This document shows, in pieces, positions 36,402 to 46,137 of a stretch of DNA of 64,000 nucleotides. Numbering within the stretch: position 1 is the stretch's first letter; the number at the start of each line of letters is the position of its first letter. The position numbers and the translations under genes are program-made. The notes below the pieces were generated by a model. That model was not told the origin of the DNA. It ran no database searches and saw only the letters and a list, made by a program, of their open reading frames with translations. The stretch comes from Flavobacterium sp. NG2 (GTDB lineage Bacteria; Bacteroidota; Bacteroidia; Flavobacteriales; Flavobacteriaceae). Where the stretch lies: positions 164,001-228,000 of the forward strand of contig NZ_CP139420.1 in NCBI RefSeq assembly GCF_034119845.1, written 5' to 3'.

Positions 36402-37754
36402 ATGCTAAATATTTCTAATAACAATAAGCACAACGTTACACAATTAGATCGTTACAAGACTGTAAAAGATTTAGAAACGAGACCTCATTATAAAATCCTA
36501 AATAGGATTATCACAATCGTTTCAATCATTGCTTTTGTCTCCTTGTTCCTGCCATGGACACAAAACATATCTGGAAAAGGAGCCGTAACCACTTTAAAAC
36601 CAAACCAAAGACCACAATCGATACAAAGTGTAATTTCAGGTCGAATTGAAAAATGGTACGTTCAAGAAGGTGATTTTGTCAAAAAAGGAGATACCATTTT
36701 ATTTATCTCTGAGATAAAAGAGGATTATATGGACCCTAATCTAGTTCGCAATACTAAAAACCAAGTCAATGCTAAGAAAAATGCATTGGCTTCCTATGGT
36801 TCGAAAGTAGGCGCTTTATCCAACCAAATTGAATCTATTTTAAATGAAAAAAGATTAAAACTAGAACAAGCTGAAAACAAAATCAAACAATCGGAACTAA
36901 AAATAAAAAGTGATTCGATTGATTTGGTCGCTGTAAAAACACAACTTAAAATTGCACAAACACAATACAATCGTGCCATTCAATTGCAGAGTGAAGGGTT
37001 AAAACCTTTAACAGATGTCGAAGAAAAGAGACTAAAACTACAAGAAGTAGAAGCTAAAATCATTACACAAGAGAACAAACTACTAACGAGTAAAAATGAC
37101 TATTTAAATTCAAAAGTTGAAATCAACCGAATTATAGCAGAATACAACGAGAAATTCTCCAAAGCCGAAAGTGACCAATTTACAGCTTTAAGCAACCAAT
37201 ATGACACTGAAGCACAAGTCAACAAACTAGAGAATCAATATGCTAATTACAGCATTCGTAATGGCATGTACTACATCAAAGCGGTTCAAGACGGCTATAT
37301 CAATAGAGCTTTGCAAGCAGGAATAGGTGAAACCATCAAGGAGGGAACTCCTATTGTTACAATTATGCCTTCACAATATGACATTGCTGTTGAAACCTAT
37401 GTCAATCCACTAGATCTTCCATTGATTTCAAAAGGTGCTAAAGTACGCGTTTGGTTTGACGGTTGGCCAACTATTGTTTTCTCTGGCTGGCCTGATATGT
37501 CTTATGGAACTTTTGGAGGTCAAATTGTAGCTGTAGAAAATTTCATTAGTGATAACGGAAAATTCAGAGTCTTGATTGCACCTGACCCAGAAGAAGCCAA
37601 ATGGCCAAAACAACTTAGCATAGGTTCAGGAGCACAAACGATAGCTTTATTAAATACAGTTCCAGTTTGGTTTGAAATATGGAGAACCTTAAATGGATTC
37701 CCACCTGATTACTACGAAGCAAAAGCACCAAAGACCGCTAAAGACAAAAAATAA
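36402..37754 (+). CDS. HlyD-family periplasmic adaptor
   Basis: A 450-residue membrane-fusion protein. One membrane helix (about 36-54) follows a cytoplasmic N-terminus. A lipoyl-like half (ISGRIEKWYVQEGDFVKKGDTILFI), a long coiled coil (about 130-285) and the second lipoyl half and beta-barrel come next. It would bridge the upstream ABC subunit and the TolC-like channel. It starts 4 bases after the ABC gene and its stop overlaps the next start by one base. Confidence 0.92.
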   Translation: MLNISNNNKHNVTQLDRYKTVKDLETRPHYKILNRIITIVSIIAFVSLFLPWTQNISGKGAVTTLKPNQRPQSIQSVISGRIEKWYVQEGDFVKKGDTILFISEIKEDYMDPNLVRNTKNQVNAKKNALASYGSKVGALSNQIESILNEKRLKLEQAENKIKQSELKIKSDSIDLVAVKTQLKIAQTQYNRAIQLQSEGLKPLTDVEEKRLKLQEVEAKIITQENKLLTSKNDYLNSKVEINRIIAEYNEKFSKAESDQFTALSNQYDTEAQVNKLENQYANYSIRNGMYYIKAVQDGYINRALQAGIGETIKEGTPIVTIMPSQYDIAVETYVNPLDLPLISKGAKVRVWFDGWPTIVFSGWPDMSYGTFGGQIVAVENFISDNGKFRVLIAPDPEEAKWPKQLSIGSGAQTIALLNTVPVWFEIWRTLNGFPPDYYEAKAPKTAKDKK

Positions 37755-39163
37755 TGAAAAAAATAATTCTATTTTTACTCATATTCAGCTCTGGACTTAG
37801 CGCTCAAAAAAGCAGTTCAGATTTGGAATCCCAAAAAAACTTCGAATTCACATTTGAAGAATACTTGGGCTATGTCAAAAAATTTCATCCTTTAGTTAAA
37901 AATGCCAATTTAGAAATCAGTAAGGCACAAGCCAATCTAATGGCTGCTAGAGGAGCATTCGACCCAAAAATCGAAGTCGATTTTGACAAAAAACAATTTA
38001 AAGACAAAAACTATTATTCAATTTTTAATAGCAGTTTCAAAATTCCAACCTGGTATGGTGTTGAAATAAAAGCGGGCTTTGACCAAAACGAAGGTATTTA
38101 TTTAAACCCCGAAAACAATGTCCCAAATCAAGGATTAGCTTCATTAGGAATTTCTATTCCGCTAGGGCAAGGATTGCTTATCAATCAACGAATGGCTGAC
38201 TTACGCAAAGCCAAATTGCAACTAGAATTAAGTCAGGCCGAAAGAAAATTGCAAGCAGTAGCGATACTCTATGATGCTTCGGTGGCTTATTTTAACTGGA
38301 AACGTAATTATGAGGAATTCCAGCTATATTCGCAATATAAAACCAATGCAGAAATACGATACAATGGCGTTGCTTCTCTTATCAAACAAGGTGATAAAAG
38401 AGCAATAGATAGTATCGAAGCAGGCATTAGTTTAACCAGCCGAAAATTAAGTTTAGAAAATTCAAAACTAAAACTGACCAAAGCAAAACTAGAGCTTTCG
38501 AACTTTTTATGGCTCGAAAACTCTATACCTATGGAAATAACGGATGCCCTTTTTCCAGAAAAGAAATTAGAAACTACCATTCAAGAAACCCTAAAAACAA
38601 ATAGCCTCTTACAAGCGGATTTTTCCATTGACTCACATCCAAAGATAAATGCAATCGAAAGCAAAATTGACATCTTAAATGTCGAACGCAAACTCAAAGC
38701 CAATTACCTTTTGCCAAAAATCAATATTGGTTACTCCTATTTATCAGAACCTCAATATATCGAAAATTATAAATTTGAGAATTACAAAATTGGGATAGAC
38801 TTTGCCTACCCTATATTTTTAAGAAAGGAAAGAGGAGGATTGAAAATGACTAAATTCAAAATACAAGAAACAACGAATTCATTGAATTTAGAACGTCTTC
38901 AACTTCAAAACAAAATCAACGCGCAAAAAGAAGTCATCAATTCGTTATTCAAACAACGCAGCCTAGCGAATGAATTGGTTAAAAATTACAAAACAATGTT
39001 AACCTCAGAGGAACGCTTGTTTACTTTTGGCGAAAGTTCGCTTTTTTTAATCAATAGCAGAGAAAGTAGTTTGATTAGTGCGCAATTGAATGCTATTGCT
39101 TTGAATAACGAGTTTTACATTTCTAATTCTGAATTATATAAAATAATAGCAAATCCTGATTAA
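37754..39163 (+). CDS. TolC-family outer-membrane efflux channel
   Basis: A 469-residue exported protein (signal peptide about 1-17) with the two-fold repeated alpha-barrel/beta-barrel pattern of TolC: long amphipathic helices and an EYLGYVKKFHPLVKNANLEISKAQANLMAARGAFDP start. Its ATG overlaps the adaptor stop (TAATG), so translation is coupled. With the ABC and HlyD proteins it completes a tripartite exporter of unknown cargo. Confidence 0.9.
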   Translation: MKKIILFLLIFSSGLSAQKSSSDLESQKNFEFTFEEYLGYVKKFHPLVKNANLEISKAQANLMAARGAFDPKIEVDFDKKQFKDKNYYSIFNSSFKIPTWYGVEIKAGFDQNEGIYLNPENNVPNQGLASLGISIPLGQGLLINQRMADLRKAKLQLELSQAERKLQAVAILYDASVAYFNWKRNYEEFQLYSQYKTNAEIRYNGVASLIKQGDKRAIDSIEAGISLTSRKLSLENSKLKLTKAKLELSNFLWLENSIPMEITDALFPEKKLETTIQETLKTNSLLQADFSIDSHPKINAIESKIDILNVERKLKANYLLPKINIGYSYLSEPQYIENYKFENYKIGIDFAYPIFLRKERGGLKMTKFKIQETTNSLNLERLQLQNKINAQKEVINSLFKQRSLANELVKNYKTMLTSEERLFTFGESSLFLINSRESSLISAQLNAIALNNEFYISNSELYKIIANPD

Positions 39164-39177
39164 ATCAATTAAAATTG

Positions 39178-39185
39178 TACTTTTG
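39178..39185 (+). promoter_or_regulatory. -7 promoter box of map
   Basis: TACTTTTG, exact TAnnTTTG match, 20 bases upstream of the map start. Confidence 0.55.
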
Positions 39186-39205
39186 CCAACTCAAAATTCA
39201 AAACT

Positions 39206-40024
39206 ATGATTATAGTAAAATCACGTGAAGAAATTGAATTAATGCGCGAAAGTGCTTTAATTGTATCGAAGACATTAGGAATGCTTGCTTCTGAGATTAA
39301 AGAAGGAGTTACAACTTTACATTTAGACAAATTAGCAGAAGCTTTTATAAGAGACCATGGTGCTGAACCAAGTTTCTTAGGCTTGTATGGTTTCCCAAAT
39401 TCCCTTTGCATGAGCCCTAACGCTCAAGTAGTACACGGAATTCCAAATAACACACCATTAGTTAGTGGTGATATCATCTCTGTTGATTGTGGTGCTTTCA
39501 AAAATGGTTTCCACGGAGACCACGCATATACTTTTGAAGTAGGTGAAGTTGCTCCTGAAACCAAAAAATTATTACAAGTTACTAAAGAGTCTTTATACGT
39601 AGGTATCCGCGAGTTCAAAGCTGGAAACCGAGTAGAAGACGTAGGTAATGCTATCCAAAAATATACCGAAGGTCATGGTTACGGAGTTGTTCGCGAATTG
39701 GTAGGTCATGGTTTAGGTCAAAAAATGCACGAAGATCCAGAAATGCCAAACTACGGAAAACGTGGTCGTGGAAAATTGTTTGTCGAAGGAATGGTGATTG
39801 CACTTGAGCCGATGATCAACCAAGGAACACGCAACATCAAACAACTAAAAGACGGTTGGACAATCTTAACCGCTGACGGAAAACCATCGGCTCATTTCGA
39901 ACATGATATCGCTTTAGTAGACGGAAAACCTGAATTGCTATCTACATTCGCTTACATATACAAAGAACTAGGAATCGTAAGTAATGAAGAAGATGAATTT
40001 AGAAAATTGCCTTTAGTCTTATAA
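39206..40024 (+). CDS. map: Type I methionine aminopeptidase
   Basis: Removes the initiator methionine from nascent proteins. The 272-residue protein has the metal-binding pattern of the family: Asp in ISVDCGAF and Asp in FHGDHAYTF, His in LVGHGLGQKMHEDPEMPNY, Glu in ALEPMINQG and Glu in AHFEHDIALV. Length is normal for the short bacterial type. The left arm of a 34-bp inverted repeat begins inside its stop codon. Confidence 0.96.
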   Translation: MIIVKSREEIELMRESALIVSKTLGMLASEIKEGVTTLHLDKLAEAFIRDHGAEPSFLGLYGFPNSLCMSPNAQVVHGIPNNTPLVSGDIISVDCGAFKNGFHGDHAYTFEVGEVAPETKKLLQVTKESLYVGIREFKAGNRVEDVGNAIQKYTEGHGYGVVRELVGHGLGQKMHEDPEMPNYGKRGRGKLFVEGMVIALEPMINQGTRNIKQLKDGWTILTADGKPSAHFEHDIALVDGKPELLSTFAYIYKELGIVSNEEDEFRKLPLVL

Positions 40025-40056
40025 ACACAGATTTCACAGATTAGCACAGATTATTT
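40023..40056. repeat. Left arm of 34-bp perfect inverted repeat around the GxxExxY gene
   Basis: The arm is built from three CACAGATT units beginning at 40026, 40035 and 40045. Its exact reverse complement is at 40504-40537. It overlaps the last two bases of the map stop codon. Confidence 0.9.
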
Positions 40057-40098
40057 ATGAGATAAACGCTTAGATTATAAATCTTGATTATCTAAACT

Positions 40099-40473
40099 AT
40101 GGAAGATTTTTACCTCAAAGACGAAACATACAAAATAATTGGTGCATGTATGGAAGTTCATAAGATTCTAGGCAAAGGACATAGCGAAAAAGTATATGGT
40201 GATGCTTTAGAATATGAATTTAATAAAAATGAAATCGATTATAAACGAGAAGTTAAATACAATATCGAATATAAAGAAATCATCCTACCAACATATTATT
40301 TTGCTGATTTTGTTCTTTTTGATAAGATTATTTTAGAAATAAAAGCAATACAATTACTGTCGTCAAGCGAAATCAAACAAACTTTAAATTACCTAGCCGC
40401 CTCAAAAAACAAAATTGGACTATTAGTCAATTTTGGAGAAGACAGCTTAAAATACAAACGAATAATTTTATAA
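40099..40473 (+). CDS. GxxExxY-family protein
   Basis: A 124-residue protein of the GxxExxY family, named for GHSEKVY here. The later segment YYFADFVLFDKIILEIKAIQ has the Asp and Glu-x-Lys arrangement of PD-(D/E)xK nuclease folds, so a nuclease-like fold is plausible; function is unproven. The gene and short flanks sit exactly inside a 34-bp perfect inverted repeat (40023-40056 and 40504-40537) between map and a methyltransferase gene, which suggests a small mobile or repeat-associated cassette. Confidence 0.85.
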   Translation: MEDFYLKDETYKIIGACMEVHKILGKGHSEKVYGDALEYEFNKNEIDYKREVKYNIEYKEIILPTYYFADFVLFDKIILEIKAIQLLSSSEIKQTLNYLAASKNKIGLLVNFGEDSLKYKRIIL

Positions 40474-40503
40474 CATCCACTTAGTGAAATACATTTTAAC
40501 CAC

Positions 40504-40537
40504 AAATAATCTGTGCTAATCTGTGAAATCTGTGTTT
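40504..40537. repeat. Right arm of 34-bp perfect inverted repeat around the GxxExxY gene
   Basis: Exact reverse complement of 40023-40056, starting 30 bases after the GxxExxY stop codon. It is followed by a T run (to about 40548). Confidence 0.9.
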
Positions 40538-40576
40538 GTTTTTTTTTAATGAAATCCCTGTGTAATTCTCATTCAA

Positions 40577-41341
40577 ATGAAATCTGCTTTTAAACTTATA
40601 CTCAATACCATTCCGCGTCCTATCTTAATTCGTTTAAGTTATGTTGTACGTCCTGTTCTAGCTTTGGCTTTAAAAGGAAATACTTATACTGATCCTATTG
40701 ACGGGAAAAGTTTCAAAAGCTTTTTACCTTATGGATATGGTACGCAACGAACGAATGTTTTGTCGCCAAGTACCCTTTCATTAGAAAGACACCGATTGTT
40801 ATGGCTGTATTTGAATGAAGAAACAGATTTTTTCACAGCTCCACTTAAAGTATTGCATTTTGCACCTGAGCAAGCTTTTTATAAGTTGTTTCGAAAGCAA
40901 AAAAACCTCGATTATACTACTACTGATTTGTTTTCGCCTTTAGCGGATGTCAAAGCAGATATTTGCGATTTGCCCTTTGAGGACAATCAATACGATGTGA
41001 TTTTATGCAACCACGTTTTGGAACACATTCCTGATGACACTAAGGCCATGCAAGAACTGTATCGCGTATTAAAACCAGGAGGAATGGCGATTTTACAAAT
41101 CCCACAAGACTTGAATCGCGAGACTACCTTTGCTGATGATTCGATTACTGACCAAAAAGAACGCGCTAGAATCTTTGGTCAATACGACCATGTGCGTATT
41201 TATGGCCGTGATTATTTCGACAAGCTACGTTCTATTGGCTTTACCGTAATTGAAGAAGATTTCACCAATAAAATCAGTCCCGAATTAGTAGAAAAATATT
41301 GCTTAGCCAAAGGCGAAGTGATTCCAGTTTGTTTTAAATAA
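40577..41341 (+). CDS. SAM-dependent methyltransferase, UbiE-like domain
   Basis: A 254-residue class I methyltransferase. The central Methyltransf_11-type domain shows KVLHFAPEQ as a variant of the SAM loop, the acidic DLFSPLADVKADICDLPF segment, YDVILCNHVLEHIPDD and VLKPGGMAILQIPQ. The N-terminal 75 residues are basic and unrecognised. Substrate unknown. It lies 17 bases upstream of the SNF2 helicase gene, so the two may be cotranscribed. Confidence 0.85.
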   Translation: MKSAFKLILNTIPRPILIRLSYVVRPVLALALKGNTYTDPIDGKSFKSFLPYGYGTQRTNVLSPSTLSLERHRLLWLYLNEETDFFTAPLKVLHFAPEQAFYKLFRKQKNLDYTTTDLFSPLADVKADICDLPFEDNQYDVILCNHVLEHIPDDTKAMQELYRVLKPGGMAILQIPQDLNRETTFADDSITDQKERARIFGQYDHVRIYGRDYFDKLRSIGFTVIEEDFTNKISPELVEKYCLAKGEVIPVCFK

Positions 41342-41358
41342 ACCCTAATGGTAACGTT

Positions 41359-44256
41359 GTGGAGTATCAATTTTGCTTTGATGTAAGTTGTGATATAAAA
41401 ACAGGTTATTATATTCCTACTGCTTATATTGTCCCTAAAAACCAACCCATAACCTACGTTGACAAAAAAGCTTCACCTGATGTTTTGCGTTCGCTGAACA
41501 TTGCCATTGCAACTTTAGAACCCAACATTCAAAAAGCACTTGTATTATGTGAAGCACTAAAAACAGAAGCTTTACTTAAAAAATTCAATACCACAGGAAA
41601 ATCTAAAAAAAGTATTGAAGAGCTCCTAAAAGATTCAAAAATAGCGCTTGGCATACAGCATTTTTACCATCTCAAAATGGCGACCTTTTTGGATTTAATT
41701 ACAACTGCTCATTACCCATTTTCAGTCGAATTAAATAAAGATAAAGACTTTAGAAAAAGTGGTGTCTCAACCCAAAACAATCCGCTAGAAGCCCAACTTA
41801 AATTCCAAAAAACAGCAGAAGGCATTACCTATACATTAGCATTAAAAGACGAAACATCCGTCTTTTCTCCATGCGACAAAAAAACATTGATTCTTTTATC
41901 TGAACCCAGCTGGTTGGTTATTGACCAAAAATTATTTGGATTAAAAGGCATTGATGCTAAAAAGATAAAACCTTTTTTAAACAAAAAATCCATCGAGATT
42001 CCGTCCCGAATGGTTCCCGAATATTTTGAGAAATTCATCAAAGACATGGTCAAAAAAACGACTATTGAAGCCGATGGATTCGAAATTATTCAAATAAACC
42101 AACTAAAAGCTTGTTCGATAGAAATAGTCCATGATTTTTTCAAAAACAGCTATTACCTCAACCTGCACTTTGATTATGATGGGTATATTTTTGATGCTTC
42201 AAAAACTAAACAAAGCCATTCTGAAATTGATTTAAACCAACCCGAACAGATCAAAGTCATTCAGTACAAGCGTAACGAAGCCAGCGAATTCATTTTCGAA
42301 CAAAAAATGACTTCCATTGGTTTTACAAAAACGGAACATGGTTTTTGGAGGCTTTCGCCAAAGGAGGAAAAAACTGAAACCTATGAAACGATTCAATGGC
42401 TTATTGAAAACCAACAAGAGTTAATTGCATTTGGCTTTAACTTAAGCAATTTAAAAATAGAGGGTAAAAAACTTCAAACTGAAAAACCTAGAATCCGTTT
42501 TTCAAACAACGTTCAAAATGATTGGTTTGATCTAAAAATCACCATCAGTTGCGGCGAATTTGAATTTAGTTTTGCTGCAATTATTCCAAATATCAAACAG
42601 CAAAACCAAGTTTATATTCTCCCTGATAAAAGTTGCTTTTTGATTCCAAAAGAATGGATGATGCAATATGCTTCTTTGGCAAAATTAGCCAAAGTAAAAG
42701 AGGGTATTTTACAACTACCCAAAAGTAATTTTGCTGTTTTACAGAACATTCCTGAACTTAAAATCGAAACAATAGCAACAGAGAAGAAAGAATTCCAACT
42801 TTCACCATTAGTCAAAGCAACCTTACGTCCGTATCAATTAGAAGGTGTACAATGGTTATTAGAACATTATCACAATAACCTAGGCGCTTGTCTTGCGGAT
42901 GATATGGGACTTGGTAAAACATTGCAAACCCTTTCGGCTCTCGTTAGTGTTCAAGAACAGTTGGAAATGCAACAAAGAGAAGCAGAACAACTAGATTTAT
43001 TTGGAAATGTGATACCGCAAGCCAAAGAATACTTGAAAGCATTGATTGTCCTTCCCTCCTCTTTGGTTTTTAACTGGTACAATGAAGCCCGAAAATTCAC
43101 GCCACACCTAAGACGCATACAATACGTAGGTAGCGACCGAAAACTGATAGCCAAAAAACTAGCACGTTACGATTTGGTATTTACCAGTTACGCCATTGCT
43201 TCACGCGACAGTGCCATTTTAGAAAAATACAATTTTCGTTTTTTAATTTTAGACGAAAGTCAGTACATTAAAAATAAAAACTCAAAAATATTCAAAGCTA
43301 TTCAGCAAATTCAAGCACGCACAAGATTTTCATTGAGCGGAACTCCTATTGAAAATTCCCTTGATGACCTATGGTCACAAATGGAATTTATCAATCCTGA
43401 AATTCTGGGGAGCTATTCTTTTTTTGTAGAACATTATAAAAACCCTATCGAAAAACAACAAAACACTGTTGTTTTATCCGAACTAAAATCATTGATCAGT
43501 CCGTTTATTTTAAGACGTACCAAAGAACAAGTATTGAAGGATTTACCCGAAATGACGGAGCAAATCTATTACTGTGAAATGGAAAAAGAACAGGAAAAAC
43601 TATACGAAGAAGAAAAGTCTAAAGCTCGAAATTCATTGCTAAAAACTGACGGGTCAAAAGTGGACAAAATCAATATCATCAATACCTTGATGCGTTTGAG
43701 ACAACTGAGCAACCATCCAAAAATGATCGATTCAAAATCTGAATTTGACTCTGGTAAATTCAATGCCGTAACCGATTTTTTGACAACTTTAATCCAAGCC
43801 AAACAGAAAACAATTGTATTTAGTTCCTTTGTTTCTAATTTAGATTTTTACAAAAAATGGTGTATTCTTCACAAAATAAAATTCAAAGAACTCACTGGTG
43901 CCACGGCTCAAAAAGACCGTGAAACAGCCGTTAACCAATTTCAAGAGCAAGAGGATGTTTTACTATTTTTCATCTCCTTAAAAGCTGGAGGCGTTGGACT
44001 TAATATCACAAAGGCTTCTTATGTATTATTCCTAGATCCTTGGTGGAATCCTTTTGCGGAAAAACAAGGAATAGGACGCGCGCACCGTTTGGGCCAATTG
44101 AACAAAGTCAATGTGATTCGGTTTATCACTAAAAACACCGTAGAGGAAAAAATCATCCGTTTACAGGAAAACAAAAAACTATTATCCGATTCGCTTTTGG
44201 ACGAAGAAACTATTAGCACCGAAATTGAAACTCATTTGGACTATATTTTGGAATGA
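41359..44256 (+). CDS. SNF2-family DEAD/DEAH-like helicase
   Basis: A 965-residue SWI2/SNF2 ATPase. Motif I is DDMGLGKT (514-521), motif II is DESQ (632-635) instead of DEAH, motif III is SGTPIENSLDDLWS, and the C-terminal RecA lobe ends with GIGRAHRLGQ (904-913). The first 470 residues form a region without a recognised domain. Such enzymes translocate on DNA and remodel protein-DNA complexes; bacterial roles include RNA polymerase recycling and defence, and this one's role is unknown. The start codon is GTG; no in-frame ATG is nearby. Confidence 0.9.
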   Translation: MEYQFCFDVSCDIKTGYYIPTAYIVPKNQPITYVDKKASPDVLRSLNIAIATLEPNIQKALVLCEALKTEALLKKFNTTGKSKKSIEELLKDSKIALGIQHFYHLKMATFLDLITTAHYPFSVELNKDKDFRKSGVSTQNNPLEAQLKFQKTAEGITYTLALKDETSVFSPCDKKTLILLSEPSWLVIDQKLFGLKGIDAKKIKPFLNKKSIEIPSRMVPEYFEKFIKDMVKKTTIEADGFEIIQINQLKACSIEIVHDFFKNSYYLNLHFDYDGYIFDASKTKQSHSEIDLNQPEQIKVIQYKRNEASEFIFEQKMTSIGFTKTEHGFWRLSPKEEKTETYETIQWLIENQQELIAFGFNLSNLKIEGKKLQTEKPRIRFSNNVQNDWFDLKITISCGEFEFSFAAIIPNIKQQNQVYILPDKSCFLIPKEWMMQYASLAKLAKVKEGILQLPKSNFAVLQNIPELKIETIATEKKEFQLSPLVKATLRPYQLEGVQWLLEHYHNNLGACLADDMGLGKTLQTLSALVSVQEQLEMQQREAEQLDLFGNVIPQAKEYLKALIVLPSSLVFNWYNEARKFTPHLRRIQYVGSDRKLIAKKLARYDLVFTSYAIASRDSAILEKYNFRFLILDESQYIKNKNSKIFKAIQQIQARTRFSLSGTPIENSLDDLWSQMEFINPEILGSYSFFVEHYKNPIEKQQNTVVLSELKSLISPFILRRTKEQVLKDLPEMTEQIYYCEMEKEQEKLYEEEKSKARNSLLKTDGSKVDKINIINTLMRLRQLSNHPKMIDSKSEFDSGKFNAVTDFLTTLIQAKQKTIVFSSFVSNLDFYKKWCILHKIKFKELTGATAQKDRETAVNQFQEQEDVLLFFISLKAGGVGLNITKASYVLFLDPWWNPFAEKQGIGRAHRLGQLNKVNVIRFITKNTVEEKIIRLQENKKLLSDSLLDEETISTEIETHLDYILE

Positions 44257-44338
44257 TATAGTCTTCAATTAGTGGCCGATAAAATAAACTAAAAGATATT
44301 TTGTTATATTTACACATTAGCCAAAAGACTTGTTATCT

Positions 44339-45598
44339 ATGTTTGATAAACTCACACTCTATATTACATTTTTACTAGCACTAACGCACTCTATTGTTGC
44401 GCAAGTCGAAAATGAGGTAGTACCACCATTTAACATCAAAACCGTTTCCTTTATTCACAACAACCAAAATGCAGTTCCAATATTTGAATTGGGTTCTGGT
44501 TTTCAATTGCAGTTTGATGATTTATATGGCAACAATGCCGACTATTTTTATGAAATCATTCATTGTGACTACAACTGGGTCCCTTCTGAAATACCTAAAA
44601 ACGAATACTTATCAGGTTTTGACAATCAACGCATTCAAAACGTTGTAACCTCGTTCAACACCTTACAAATTTACTCGCATTTCACTTTACCGATTCCAAA
44701 TCAATTCACGCAACAATTACGATTGAGCGGAAATTACATATTGAAGATTTTGAACGATAGCAAAGAAGTCGTTTTTTCTCGACGATTCATACTTTATGAA
44801 GACTTAGCGACGGTCCCAATTCAAGTCAAAAGAGCTAGAACCATCAACAACCTACCATATAAGCATAATTTAGATTTTTCAATTAACTCTAATACCATAA
44901 CTTTTCAAAACCCCATAAAAAACGTAAAAGTTTCTTTAATTCAGAACGGAAATTTCAACACTGCTATTAAAAATATCGCCCCTCAATATACATTAGGAAA
45001 CAGCCTTATCTATAAATACGACAAAGAGACACAGTTTTGGGCTGGCAATGAATTCATGTATTTTGAAAACAAAAACATTCGTTTTCCTTCTAATTTCATT
45101 TCAAAAGTAGATACTAGTACCGATATCTACAGCAGCCACTTATTCACTAATAACGCAAGAGCCAATTACCCTTATTCGTTTTTTCAAGATGTAAACGGAA
45201 ACTTCGTAGTTCTAAATGCCAATGCTGAAAATAGCGAAATTGAAGCAGACTATTCTTGGGTTTATTTCACCTTATCAGCACCTAGCTTCAGACTTAAAAA
45301 AGACATTTATGTCGTAGGTATGTTCAACAATTACAGCCTAAGTCCTGAATACAAAATGGATTATAATCCTCAAAAAGGAATCTATGAAAAAGCCATCTTA
45401 ATCAAGCAAGGTTTCACCAATTACAATTACGTCATTGCTGACAGCAAAGGAGTTATCGACTCCGAAAATGCTATTGACGGAAATTTTTATCAAACTGAAA
45501 ATGAATACACTATATTAGTTTACTACAGAGACAACACCGCTAGATACGATCGCATCATTGGAAAAGGCTCTGCCAACTCAACAAACATCATCAATTAA
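44339..45598 (+). CDS. Type IX secretion system plug protein (DUF5103)
   Basis: Matches the DUF5103 family, whose Flavobacterium johnsoniae member was seen as the Plug protein closing the SprA translocon. From the ATG at 44339 the precursor has 419 residues, with a signal peptide (about 1-20) and beta-sandwich domains including FYEIIHCDYNWVPSEI. A TTG three codons upstream (44330) is a less likely start. A near-match -7 box (TATATTTA, 44305-44312) precedes it. No other T9SS gene is in the window. Confidence 0.87.
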   Translation: MFDKLTLYITFLLALTHSIVAQVENEVVPPFNIKTVSFIHNNQNAVPIFELGSGFQLQFDDLYGNNADYFYEIIHCDYNWVPSEIPKNEYLSGFDNQRIQNVVTSFNTLQIYSHFTLPIPNQFTQQLRLSGNYILKILNDSKEVVFSRRFILYEDLATVPIQVKRARTINNLPYKHNLDFSINSNTITFQNPIKNVKVSLIQNGNFNTAIKNIAPQYTLGNSLIYKYDKETQFWAGNEFMYFENKNIRFPSNFISKVDTSTDIYSSHLFTNNARANYPYSFFQDVNGNFVVLNANAENSEIEADYSWVYFTLSAPSFRLKKDIYVVGMFNNYSLSPEYKMDYNPQKGIYEKAILIKQGFTNYNYVIADSKGVIDSENAIDGNFYQTENEYTILVYYRDNTARYDRIIGKGSANSTNIIN

Positions 45599-45639
45599 AA
45601 AAACAACAAACAAAGGCCTTAAAATAAATCCTTTTTTTG

Positions 45640-45647
45640 TATTTTTG
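45640..45647 (+). promoter_or_regulatory. -7 promoter box of apaG
   Basis: TATTTTTG, TAnnTTTG match, 32 bases upstream of the apaG start. Confidence 0.5.
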
Positions 45648-45679
45648 TTTCCTATTACACAACTATTTACTAGTTCATC

Positions 45680-46066
45680 ATGGTATCTCAGATTACAAGA
45701 GGCATAAAAATTTCAGTATTGACTAGTTTTGAAGGCACTTACTTCAAAAACTACAAGATACACTTTGCCTTTAGTTATGAGATTACAATTGAAAACCACA
45801 GTAAAGATTCTGTCCAGCTTACCTCACGTCATTGGGAAATTTTTGATTCACTTAACGATCAAGAAGTTGTCGACGGTGAAGGTGTTATTGGCAAAAAACC
45901 CGTTTTAAAACCAGGAGAACTACACACCTACAGTTCAGGCTGCCTCTTAGCCTCTCCTTATGGAGCAATGCATGGTCATTTCAATATGATTAATTTCAGT
46001 AATGCCAAAAGTTTTAAAGTATATATTCCTACTTTCAGACTATGTGCTCCTTTTGCATTAAACTAG
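45680..46066 (+). CDS. apaG: ApaG-domain protein
   Basis: A 128-residue single-domain ApaG/DUF525 protein with the fibronectin-III-like beta-sandwich. It starts with Met-Val-Ser-Gln and contains FSYEITIENHSKDSVQLTSRHWEIFDS and the glycine-rich VDGEGVIGKKPVLKPGE loop, then YSSGCLL. The family is linked by genetics to divalent cation efflux in enterobacteria, and the biochemical function is uncertain. It is a single gene with its own promoter box. Confidence 0.92.
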   Translation: MVSQITRGIKISVLTSFEGTYFKNYKIHFAFSYEITIENHSKDSVQLTSRHWEIFDSLNDQEVVDGEGVIGKKPVLKPGELHTYSSGCLLASPYGAMHGHFNMINFSNAKSFKVYIPTFRLCAPFALN

Positions 46067-46129
46067 GCTTTTAAGCTAAATAATCCTGATTCTTTTCCAA
46101 TCTAGACCCTTCTTTCGTTATAAAGTCCG

Positions 46130-46137
46130 TATTTTTG
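46130..46137 (+). promoter_or_regulatory. -7 promoter box upstream of pruA
   Basis: TATTTTTG, TAnnTTTG match, 91 bases before the preferred pruA start (46229) and 13 bases before an alternative in-frame ATG at 46151. Confidence 0.45.

Noticed and set aside
40023..40537. Reading the GxxExxY inverted repeat as a CRISPR or IS
   Set aside because: There are only two arms in opposite orientation with one gene between, no spacer series, no transposase motif in the gene, and no clear target duplication.
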